Shown here one piece after another: positions 47,600 to 59,700 of a stretch of 64,000 nt of DNA; position 1 is the stretch's first letter, and each line of letters begins with the position of its first letter. The notes beneath the pieces were generated by a model, which ran no database searches, was not told the DNA's origin, and worked only from the letters and a program-made list of their open reading frames with translations. The translations under genes and the position numbers were made by a program. This DNA is from Spongilla lacustris (Eukaryota; Porifera; Demospongiae; Spongillida; Spongillidae). The stretch is taken from NCBI GenBank assembly GCA_949361645.1, contig OX442428.1, positions 2,591,847 through 2,655,846 of the forward strand, in the 5' to 3' direction.

Positions 47600-48640
47600 A
47601 TATAATGACATTCATGAGGCTTTTGCTGAATGCACTGCAGTGGATGCCTTTGGCAATTCCTGGGAACAGGCCCAACTCTCTCTTAGCAGAGGTGGGCTGG
47701 GTCTACGTAGCCTTTCACACCACTCCGCAGCAGCCTACATTTCATCTGTAAGTGCATCCGAGCAGTGTTCAGTGTCCATGTCACACCTGCTTCTGCATTA
47801 AACCCCTTCAATGCTCTCATTCCATCTCGTGATGCCATCACTCTAGATGACATTGTCTCCTCACCGTGCCGTCAGTATGCTCTGTCTAATAAGATTGAGA
47901 ATCACCAATTTAAGCTGTTTTTTCGACCATTCATCCTTGCCTGACAGAGCTCGTTTGCTATCAGTTTCTTCCCCCAATGCTGCGGCCTGGCTTTCAGTTC
48001 TTCCCTCACCAGGTCTTAACCTGCACATGGACCCTCCCGAATTTCAAGTAGCCTTAAAATGGTGGCTGGGTATGGATAGGCTCAGGGCTTCAACTGCACC
48101 TTCTGCCCAAGTCTTGCCTTGGATCCTTTGGGCCACCATCCTATTACTTGCAAGCATGGGGTGATGTGGTTGCCCACCACAATATACTCCATGATGTGTT
48201 TGTGGAGTGTTATAGGCGAACAAATGTATCTGCCCAAGTCGAGGTTGGCAGTGGCTTTGGACATGACAAATGCAACACCAGACTGGCAGATGTCCTGGTC
48301 CCCAACTGGTCTCTTGGGATGCCAGCTGCATTTGATCTTACCATTACCTCACCGCTAAACCCTTCCACTTTGTCTGAAGCGGGAGTGACTGCAGGGTCTG
48401 CAGCTTCAGTGGCAGAGTGTCACAAGCATGTTTTGAATGACCCAAAGTGCTCCGAGTTGGGCTGGAAATACACACCACTATAGCAGTGGAGACCTATGGC
48501 TGCTGGGGTGTTGAGGCTAGGGAAACACTTTCACGTCTTGCCACTCGTCTGGCCATACCCATGAGGTGCACCAAGTCACAGGCCACTGCTTCCATTTATG
48601 GCACAATCAGCCTCAATTTGGTGAGGTCCTGTGCTTGAGC
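47600..48640 (+). pseudogene. Non-LTR retrotransposon copy 5: RT tail, CCHC and endonuclease
   Basis: Broken frames give LSLSRGGLGLRSLSHHSAAA-like sequence (about 47680-47740), DRARLLSVSSPNAAAWLSVL (about 47940-48000) and ALKWWLGMDRL. A shifted knuckle and WGDVVAHHNILHDVF follow at about 48150. Then come RLADVLVPNWSLGMPAAFDL, HKHVLNDPKCSELGWKY, ETYGCWGVEARETLSRLATR and LNLVRSCA. The endonuclease motif RLAD-x14-D has lost the Pro. Confidence 0.8.
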
Positions 48641-49329
48641 TCTGCTGTCAAGAGCTGGACCTTCATTGGTCGTCTCTGGTTAACAGTGTCTTATTTATTT
48701 TGTTGTTTCTTGTGTGTAAATTGTGTAAATAATAATAATTTATTATTATTATTTCAAAAGGTGATACAAAATGAACATTTATTATGTGTAGTAACTGGTT
48801 AACAATGGAATATGCAATTGGAGTATGCATAGTGAGATGGCAGAATCCGGCAGTACCAGTTTTGGGCATACTTAACTGAAGCCGTACATATTGCACCATA
48901 TATACATTGTACGATATAAAAGGTAAATTATTTGAACCAAGATATGACCCAGGAGTGGATGTGGCCAGGAGCCAAGCTAATGTAGCTAATGCACAGCCTT
49001 GCCAGCAAGTAGAAGAGACACTCAGAATGTGAAGTGGAGTAACACCTATTGAAGGAATTGACAGCAACAGCCTGAAGGTGGGACCTGTATGCATAACTCA
49101 ATATATAGGCTGCATTAGAGCAGTGTCAAAGGGAGTGGAGCCCCAGGCCACCTCTGATTAAACTCAGCTGGGCCTGCCGCCAAGAACTGTCAGTAGATGG
49201 ACCCCTGTGAACACATTAATAAGACAACATTTGCCTATTGTGACACCACAGACAATGAAATTAAGTGTACTACAATGTATTCAGCTGCATGGGAAAGAAA
49301 GTACTATTTGGTTTATAGGTGTTAGCTGG
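48641..49329. other. No gene seen
   Basis: Non-coding sequence with a (TAA/TTA) stretch near 48727-48752. Confidence 0.5.
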
Positions 49330-49700
49330 GTTGGATATTTCAGATAGGCCTATGTGCCCCTTCTGCCACAACATTGCTCTTGATCCTGTATCATGACCTG
49401 CATGCAAGAGGAGGTGTGGTCACATGCCACAATTGATGTGGTCATTGACCTCTTTCATTGTTCCCACTTAGGGATAGGGTCATAGCCTCACAACATATCC
49501 GCTGAAGTTCTCATTGCTGGTTGGGGCACATTGTGCCTCATCATTATGTCAACAGGCATGTTCAGCAGCCCTTGCAGCTAAGTCCCACAAGCTCTCTCCA
49601 TCACCAGTACATGTACCTGCAGTCCTCCCACATTGTATGGCTCAGGTACAACTGTTGTGAGAACCAATTTAGCCAGAGAGCTCCTACCTACCTCACTGTT
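49330..49700 (+). pseudogene. Non-LTR retrotransposon copy 6: strongly decayed knuckle/endonuclease fragment
   Basis: Reads CPFCHNIALDPVS, then in another frame RGGVVTCHN, matching the CCHC-GGDVVxRHN junction of the family. The rest, to about 49700, keeps only scattered similarity. Confidence 0.5.
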
Positions 49701-49900
49701 TTGTAAATGTGTATGCATATTGATGTTTTAACTATTAAGAAAACAGTTTACATGTTCTATGCCATGTTTATATGTTCATACACTGTACATGTAAGTTTCA
49801 AACAGTCACTTCTACTTGTTCAAAGTACTTGTAACTAAAATAACACTACTTCTACCAATGTTCACAACCTTGACATCTGTCACTTCTTTTCCTTCTGCAG

Positions 49901-50019
49901 ATGAAGATGAAATGTTTAAACTGCTAGATAGCAACATGTATTACATAAGGGATAGCAAAAAATGGTGTGATCCACTGTTCCCTGTTGAATATGACATTTA
50001 TGTCTATAACCTAGCCTGA
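49901..50019 (+). CDS. Candidate terminal exon of an unidentified gene
   Basis: A strong acceptor (CACTTCTTTTCCTTCTGCAG) is followed by a phase-1 open frame of 39 residues: DEDEMFKLLDSNMYYIRDSK, then KWCDPLFPVEYDIYVYNLA and TGA. AATAAA lies about 200 bases on, at about 50217. The peptide has good complexity but no domain I recognise. The phase fits the donor at 38763, but the distance and the retroelement cluster between make that only a possibility. Confidence 0.35.
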
Positions 50020-50726
50020 CTGTATCTTTGTACATGTATGGCCCATTATGAAAAGAAGGAAGGTTTGAATTTTAGCGAAGGAAAATTAAAAATGCTATAC
50101 ACATAAATATGAATGCAATGTGCAAGGAAATATTTACATTATTACAACAGTAATACACTTCTATTTTTGCTTTCATTTGTATTTAAAAAAAAAATTCCTT
50201 CAAATAATTAGCTGTGAATAAAACACTAAATTAGCAAAGGATCTCTAAAATATTTGGTTATAAACTGTACCACAGTGACAGAGGGACACATCTACACATA
50301 CTATGCTACATAATAGTACAGTTATGATAAAATGTATTCTGAATATCAAGTTTTATCACAATGATTGTAGCAATTCATATGTTACTCTAAGCCCTATATC
50401 TATGGAATGTATTTTTTTTCTCAATTGACTAGAAGTGAAATATGCACAGTTTTTCACACAATCAAATCAGCCATATGTAATGATATAGAACAAGGTATTT
50501 TTTAAGTTAAAGTATCCAAAATAATTATAACCAGAAGGCCACATGTGTTGTTGATGGAAAGTTTATATGTAAAAAACGAATGAATCGGTGAATTCAAATA
50601 TATTGCATACTAGATGTCACAAACATAACATTGCATGCAGTAGTGTTGACATGTTTCACTATAATTGATCTGTCCTTTATAAATTATTTCAACATAGGTT
50701 ATGAACCCCAGTACCATGGCTTATGT

Positions 50727-53700
50727 CTAACACGCTGCTGGGGAACTGTTACATACTGATGCCCTAGGACCTCCTCGAACTCGCAAAACAAGAGAGATAG
50801 TAGCATCCTTTCCAATGCCATAATCACATATCCTCTTGAGTTCTTCCAGCTGGTGAGTACCATAGATAAGGCGCTGTTCTGCACAGCTCACACCAGTCCT
50901 GGCTTGGATTTGCCTCTTTAAGTCCATTACTGTAGTAGACTGAAGATAATTAAATCATGCATATGTAATCTGTGTTTTGCAACTAACAATGAAATGATCA
51001 CTATGTACCTCAGAAACATCAAACTTGTACGAGTTTCCATCCATACTCTGAACATAAATTTGCCATCCCTGATAATTGCATATAAAGTTCAGTGATTGCT
51101 CATGAGAAATTATATGCATTAATGTCTATTGTCCTCTGCAACCCTCTGCAGGGGTACATTTACACACTGCTGGGTATAGAAGAAAAAAACGTATCTGCCT
51201 TCTGCTGTTTCAGCTTTCTAATGACATTCCCCATCCTATAAAAGTAGGCCAAATCTTTGAAGCACTAACTCATATCACTGTTCTCAGCAGCTTGTCAATG
51301 CCAAACCACCCTGTACACAGCATGCATGCAAACACATACATGTGCCATGGAACTCAACAACCTAAAGATCACCATTTTAGATAGGGTGAAGACGTTGCAG
51401 CCAATGAGCCTATTCAGGAGAGATATTTCTTTATAGGTAAACAATCCATTTTTACTTGCCTAGGTAGAGTTAAAAGTTGTTTTTTTAAAGATATGTGCAT
51501 CAAGCATACATGTACCCCAGCTTTGATTTTAACAAGCTGCTATAAGAGCCATGAAATGTGTTAGGCCTCCAAAGCTTCTGCACAAACAGCTTTAAAATGT
51601 GGTTAAACCATCAAAACGTTGCTAGTAAACTGAAATGGCAGAACACAAACACATTATTTTCTGTACCCTGCAGTGTACAAAGATGCCCTTCAGGATGTGC
51701 TCAGTATAATAGACAAATTTAGGATCGTGAAAAACAAGATTGCTAAAAGAAATGTGGCTAGCACATACCTTGGTCATTGCTTTTTGTCCACCTTGCTGTC
51801 CATAATCCTGATTGTACATTTATGTAGTAACGTTATGCAGAGAGTGTAATGAATAATAACTTATTTTCCAATGTACATGTAAGAATACTGTGTAGCAAAT
51901 AAGTACATTTGATTTTATGAGGGTCTTATTTTCATAAGCATGCTTGTAGTACTTATTTAAATCCACTGACTAGCGTATTCATTACAATCTGTACATGTCA
52001 CAACAAATACAATAAATAAAATTCTGTTCTGTTAATGTGCATTTATAATTAAACCAAAGTTGATAACTTAAATAATTTTTAGAACTTTGTTCTACAATAT
52101 GGCTGATTTGATACTTGTATAAATAAAAAGCTTTAGGTGACATCATGATTTTTTAAAATTTCGCCTACCATTGCTGTGTGGTGTACCTACAATACTTTGA
52201 AAAATCTCGTGTGGGCCAAAATAGCGATTATATCTCATTTCTTCTCATTGCTTGAAACTTTCATTAACATTGTTATGAACTGCTACTATATTCATAGTCT
52301 GATCTTTCACTGTATCAAAGCTCATGATATGTATGCACACAAAAAGCATGTACAAGTGGTTATGAATACATAGGCATGTAAAAAGACTGGTCTACCTTCA
52401 AGTAAAATGTGACATAGCAGTACACATTTATTTATAATGTGTATATATCTTGAATCAGTTATAAATTTCTATTTAACAACCAGTATTAATATCTACATGT
52501 TAGACAATAGGAATATGAGTATCTAGGAAAGAATAATTTTATAACATGATAGTACATGTTGGCTGTCTTCAGTACTGCATATACAATTCTTAGTTTGGGA
52601 AATACTACTACTATTAAAATCCAATTATACCACCAGTTATTAAAATTATAATAAATAGATAAGCAACATAATTATAATGCAATGTATCATATGATAATTG
52701 TCTCTCCATTAACAGATGTGACAGGTTCTAATACTTTTTAAATGATCACTGTGAATATTTGAAAGACAATTTATTACTTATAAATAGGATACAATTACCG
52801 GAAGCACGAACAAACTACAGCAATTTCTTAGGCTTGGAACTTTAATAAATAAGCAATACATAACTTTAATTGTATGATTCTTGGTACTTGTTAAGCAATA
52901 CCCGTGCAAAATCATGAACTTACTGCTGCCATTGATCCTGTTTGAGGAGCATCGCGATTCTGGTAGAAATGAAAACAAAATAAAAATTAGTTCTAATCCA
53001 TACATTGGAAACTAATATTGCTTAAAATAACGCAATGCAAAACAAAGTTTGAAACACCCCTGCAAAGAAAGAAATTTGACATAAGCATCAATGCAACAGA
53101 AACTGTATATCATACAGCTTCATTGTGTACCAACTCTAGTTGTGGAAAAAAATGTATTAGCCTTCTATATAGGGTGTGCCATGATGACACATTCCTAACA
53201 TCTGTTCAGCTTTATGATATGCCATCAATGCTTGGGATGAGATTGGAGTGATGTCAGACAACAGAAGGAATCTCATGTGGTATATTTATAGCATTGCTCG
53301 CTCATATATACAGTAACATACACACATGAACAAAAACAAAATGAAGCAACGACAGATGCAGTACAACTAGTGTTAGTATTGCAGAAAGTCTAAATCTCCA
53401 TGAATAATGGTATTTTGCATAAACTGCTCTGATTGTATTAGTGACCATACCCAACAACAGGTTTTGTAATAGTGTCGCCTCGTTAGGGATCAATTGTAAT
53501 AATAAATAAATATATATATATATATATATAATTATACTATAAATCAACCGTACAATATGCATCATATTTATTGTTAATTAACTAAACAAACATCACTTCA
53601 AAACACATTTATCAATTACAACAACCTGTTAGAATATAGTTAGGAGCTCATATATAAACCTCCATAGTGGCTAGGTGTGTATTAAGTTTGGTTGCTTTTG

Positions 53701-56700
53701 TAAAATTGGTTCAAAGAGTAGGCCTAATTTATGCATTTTCGAAGGTGCTTCAGGGTTTCATAGTATTTTGAAAATTTAGTTTGACTAAGGGTTAATATTA
53801 CAAAGTATGTACTATTGTTTCGGCAGCTTTTAATGAGCATTAAAGTATTTGTGAACAATTTAAAAGTTTGAAGCCATTTTTCTCCTGTTTTCAGGATTAC
53901 TCCGTATACCATAGTACACCTGTTGCAATGAACTTTGTACTTATTCTATTCTACATATAGATTTGCTCATCAAAGATATAAATATATACTGCTTACAAAA
54001 TGCATATATCATATGGTTATTCACTAATACTATACTGCCCATTACAAGCTGCCAAAAAATATCAAAAATATATACCCTAGGTACCTTCCAGTCATACTAT
54101 GGAAATATTAACCCTTAAGCCAACCAAAATTGTTCAAAATGATGCAAAACCCTGAAGCACATCAGAAGATGCATAAATTACGACTATGCAATCTTTTGAA
54201 CCAATTTGACTCAATATTAGCAACCAAAATAAACGCACACATAGCTCATGAGGAGGTTTATACATAAAAAAAATTTGAGCTCCTAACTACATTCCAACAG
54301 GCTATTATAATCTATGAATGTGTTCTGAAGTGATTTCTATTTAGTTAACATCAGATATGGTGCAGTTGATTGATAATAAATTGTTTGTTCTACAGAAGGG
54401 CTAGTAGACTGTGAAAATGTAGACTACTTGTTAATAGCAAACGACTCAAGAATAAAAATCAAAAATACGAAAAGCTATTTTTTACATTACATTTTATGGA
54501 ACACTGTAACTAGAAGCTACATGGTTATCAATACAAACTGGTTGCTTAGGCTTGCCGCAACTTTATTCAACGATTAGTCATTTGGTTCATTTCAGCCATG
54601 AACAATTCTTGATGCAATAATTGAAACACCGTAAATCAAATTTCTTGCGTATAAATGTATAGCGATGCGTTTCCCGCTCTATTGCGTTATGGCGGGTATG
54701 AGCCCCAGCTAGCTGGATAATTTAGTATCAACCAGGCGGCAAATAGTGCAAGAACTCAAGTATGTAGGAAGGTAAGCCTTCATGCATGGGCATTAGTTCA
54801 ATGTACCTTTAGAAATACTTAGGAGAAAGGTGCTAGCACGTGCGATTTTATACGTACTTATTGTTTGCAGACCCTTGTAGTGTCAAATATTGGGCTCCAA
54901 GTATTTACGTTTGCTACTCTACAGTCGTAGGCCTTCCAGTCACCTCCTTATTACGCGTACTTGGCCGAAGACAATGCTAGTAAGTGCGCATCGTACATGT
55001 ACCACCGAATATCTTGTACGCATGCATACACCACTTGTAGACATGGTTTTTAACAATAGTAAACTTGCTTACCGTTGGCATTGGGTTTTTCCGTTAGCCT
55101 GTTCATATAATGTAAAATATTCATTCATCCGCTTTTGTACGTATACATGTAGTTTACTGGTATTCGTATAGATTCGCTTCTCGCTCCTGATGTTTAGAGT
55201 TAATTCGCTTAAACTGACGCATGTATTACGATGAAATAAGAGCCCCTGATTACTGGATTCCCTTCACGCAATCACCTCTGCTCTGCCTAACCATTGTTAT
55301 AAATGGTACTTCAGTTGTGGATATACCAGCATCCTTGCCGTGCAGCCTCATAAAAGTAAACTATAGAACCAGTCAGGACAACGCATCAAACAGTGGTTTA
55401 GGTAATACATAATAATAGCTCTCTCTGATTTGACTATTGATTGATTTGAGTGGTGTGTCATTATTTGCTTTAGTTACAAATTTCTGTAAATATGTACATT
55501 ATTCTCGCTTTATGTTTTTTAAATTTTATTTATACGTGTACTTGAATGAGTATATGACAAGATGGGTAAGAAAAGTGTATCCATCTTTTATTTCATGTTT
55601 ATATTTTAATATTCAGTGTCTTAGACATGTACGTAATAGTTTTACACAATGTGACTATCTATCTCATAGTAAAAAGTCAATGGGCTTCTAAATAGCTGAA
55701 CAAAAGCACTGTACATTATTGTCCTGGAATGTTTCGGGGGAAGGTTTCTAAAGCCTTCCAGGACCATGTTCTTATGATAAACAAAGTTCCATACCTAAAG
55801 CGAGTTAATATTTCTACTTTTGGACTACAAATGGCTTCTTTCCAATACCCTAGCATGGGCGCCCCCAGCTTTTCTGGAAGGGGGGGAGGGGGGGCCAGGA
55901 TAGGGCAAGGGGGTGCCATTTCACAGCCGCAAATACATTGTCCACTTTTGGGCGATTCAACCAGTGAGGTGTCCGCGCTTTCGGCCGATTCAATCAGTGG
56001 GGAGGGTGCTGTCCGCTTTCAGTCAATTCAGCCATTGGGGGTGCGCATGTATGTAAACTTTTATCACAAGGGGGGGGGGGGGGGGGGGGGGAGGTGCCAT
56101 TCAGTCCCGAAGGGGGACGCCCATGCCTAGCTGGGTATGATGCATTCACAGCAAATTATGTGTGCAAATTCAGTGCCTTTCAACCTGGCTTATTATAAGC
56201 ATTTTTTTGTGTACTCACAGAAAACAGAACATTTGCTAACTTGTAGAATAAATCATCCCTCAGGGAATGTCCCATATATACATACTAGGTACATGTACTT
56301 GTTATTATTTACATGTACGACAACACTTAATGGTGTAGCATCAGTAACTGTGAGGAATGTTCACTTCACTGTATACAATGTACTACATTGAGCTATAGCC
56401 ATGCTTCTATCACAAAAAGGATGTCAAACAGTTAAATGATATCCCTAACATAATGTATGTGAAGTTCATCTTGGTCTGTTATATTTATTAATTTGCTATA
56501 TCATGCTTGTACATGTATTTGACTGTAACGATACAATGTATAATTATAAATATAAATATTGTCTATTTGCTTCGGAAAGTGTGCACACACATGCATACTT
56601 TACCTTATTTACAATTCGAATCATTACTACCCCACATTTAACTCAGTGGCTGTGAAATTGATGTATGTTATTCCCCAGTGATGCACTGATCTGTAGTAAA

Positions 56701-59700
56701 ATTCTGGTCCTGAAAATATACTGCTTATGCTATGATAATGGAGCAGCTTCAGTTACTGTTTATTACAAAAAATTTGTCACTAAAAGGCACATGTCAAAGT
56801 TAGTGGACTGCAAATGAAAAGTGGGTAGTAAGTTTTACTATTCCAATGCAATGTAAGGAAATTCCATGTATTTTACTAGCAGTGTCTGGGGCCTGGCTTT
56901 TTAAATTGTGTACAGGTGTGCACACTGTAAAATACACCACATCCATAATGTATTTTGTGTACTTCAAATATGTTCTTGATAGAGGACAGTAAGTACTATT
57001 ATTTATATATGAAATCAATATAATAATTTCTTATTTATTTTTTCTGTTGAGTTTGACAATACAGTGTGTACACTTGTGCACATTTTAATACCACACATGG
57101 CAGCATGGTTACAGACCTTAATTGTTACTATTAGCTCAAGCATTTAATGGCATAATATGTACATTAGATAGCCCTAGAAGATGCAGTATTCCCCCATTGA
57201 ATGAGACTCCTTTTCTTTGCATGTACTAGCTGGCCTTTCGTTGTCATCAAACAGCAAATACTTACCCACATACAAGACAGAAAGAACTGCTTGCTCTGTC
57301 CTCTCAATGGCTCCTATTTATGGTTCTATAGCTTGTCCTGCCACGTTCTACAGCTTGGGAACCAGTGTGCACTACACTACTTTATGCCCTGCCAAGTCCT
57401 ATAGTTTGTGAACCTGCTTGCAGTCCCTAACTGACTGCCCTGCCACGTCCTATAGTTTTCCTTTAACCTGTTTGCAGCCCTAGCTGACTGTCGCCCCGCA
57501 TTCTTGAGTCAGCGCTGCGTTTTTAGCACCAACAGTGGGTTAATTGATTTTGTTAACACGCCATTTGGTAACCAAGCGCAAGTGGACACTGGGCGGGTCC
57601 TAAGAACACTGGCCTCTTCCATTGAACTACAGACTCACTGTACCTTCCATATTTGTTTTTAAATGTCACGTGCGTACGAATTTTTGATTGCTTTTCTGGC
57701 CAAAAAAACTATGAGTTTTAAGTACAATTGTTTATGTTCTGTATTTCCCCATATTCGGCAAAGACCTATCTTTAAAATGATGTAAAATTTGCTACAGGAA
57801 TCCAACAACTGTTAAAGATATGAAGGTGTAAATAAAGTGTGCACACCTGTACACACTGTATGTACAGTATGCACACCTGTGCACACGGGCGCAAATAGAC
57901 AATATAATAATTATAATTTCAATACACTTAATCTTCAATTATTATAATACATGTTAATGAATTCATACTACATCACATTTCAATACATTTAATAATTATA
58001 ATTTCATAATTATCTTCATGCTTGTATATCTGTACTAGGTCCTGGCTGACATATCACATACCTGGGGTATTGGACGTACACCTCCTGGATGTCCATGTCC
58101 CTGAAATAATGAAATCCTTAATGTCAATAAGATGGTCTTGAAAAGGTGCTTTGTCAATGATGAAATATAAATAAGAGTAAGTCCTTTCCACTTTACACAT
58201 ATACATATACATGTTGTTAAAATTAGTTTTTAAAAGTAGTTATTAGTTATTAGCACAGTTATGCCTACTTTTAAAAACATTGTAGTACATTTTAGCTTGC
58301 GTTAAATAAAGTATCCATTCATTTTTCTGATACATTGTGTATGATATTTGTCAGAATGATGCAAAACTATAGCTTCATTGCAATAATAAAGGAAATTTTG
58401 TAATTGTATTTTTTTAATTCACCTCTCATCAATAGGATGCATATATACATGTATACATACAAGTTAAATGTTGCATACAATGCACTGGATTTATTTATGT
58501 ATTGAAGACTGTCATGTTGTTATTTTAAATCCTCACTAAGAATGCTATCATACCGGCGGTAGTGAGCCTTGTTGTCCTTGTGTGCCCGTACCCTGAGATG
58601 AAAAAAATCAGATGCTACGATTACATTTAGCTTGCATTTGTGCACATGTATTGTTGATATGGCACATTTCCTATGCTATGAAAGATCATTCATACAATTA
58701 TAAAAAGATTGTAGTGTATCAACTCATTATGAATACAGTTGTGTACGTACCTTGCTTTGTTTTGGCTTTAGGTCTTAATTTATTTATCACCTTTAAATTT
58801 ATATTGTTCCGTGTATGTATTTTTATGTTAGGTTAACAATCAATAGTGTTTATATCTATGTTAAGAAGGTGATCTTGTACTAACATGTACATCCATTGTA
58901 ACAAAGTAGTATTTAGTGACATAATTCTGTATCAGGCTGTACGACATGTTTCTAGTTTTGTATCTTGCATTGAAATAAAAATTAAAAAAGCACACATAGC
59001 AGGCATGTTCAAGATTGATGATTATCTTTTTAAAGGTCATTGTGATATGCACACTATAGTAATATGATGCAATTTATATTGATCTAATATCAATGAATGC
59101 CTCTGCTTTTATAATTAAATACTTGGTCCAATTTAATTTTTTGTCTCGTACCGGGTTAGCTGGACGTTCTCCTCCTGCTCTTCCATGATCCTGGGGTAAT
59201 GAAAATCTCAAATGTTGTATGGATCAAGTTTATTGCAACAACAATAAAGCATTATAGCTATAGCTTACACATATATCACTAACAACACATGGCATTAACA
59301 AATGTGTAAAACACACACACTTACTGGACGCATTGGTTTGAATGATGGATCACTCTGTTGAGGCAAGTGCATTCATTCAATGTCTGTGTACATGTTGGCA
59401 TATATTTTGTATTAGCACTTATAATATTTTTGCTTGTATGTTTGGAACACTCCTGCATTTGTGAAGTTCATCCTTTTAAAGTTTAAATTGAATAATGATG
59501 GAATCGAGAGATAACCTTTTTAGAATTATTTTAAAAGTTAATATTTGTTACCTGTATGTACATGTGTGGGGAATTGTTTTATATATCCTTTGGGTGTTTT
59601 TATAAACGTTTATTTCCTACTTATAAATTTAAACTTAAGACAGCTTGCTTTAATAACTGCTTTCATAGACGGTACCGGCTACTTAAGGATGATATTTAAC

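Noticed and set aside
52769..52840. Possible minus-strand exon ending in CCG|GTAATT
   Set aside because: The phase-0 frame hits a stop after three codons, so it cannot belong to the microexon gene.
55716..56130. Open frames on both strands near the 55.9-kb repeat, one slightly like an APE endonuclease start
   Set aside because: The similarity covers only a few residues and needs a frameshift. The rest is repeat-encoded Gly/Pro.
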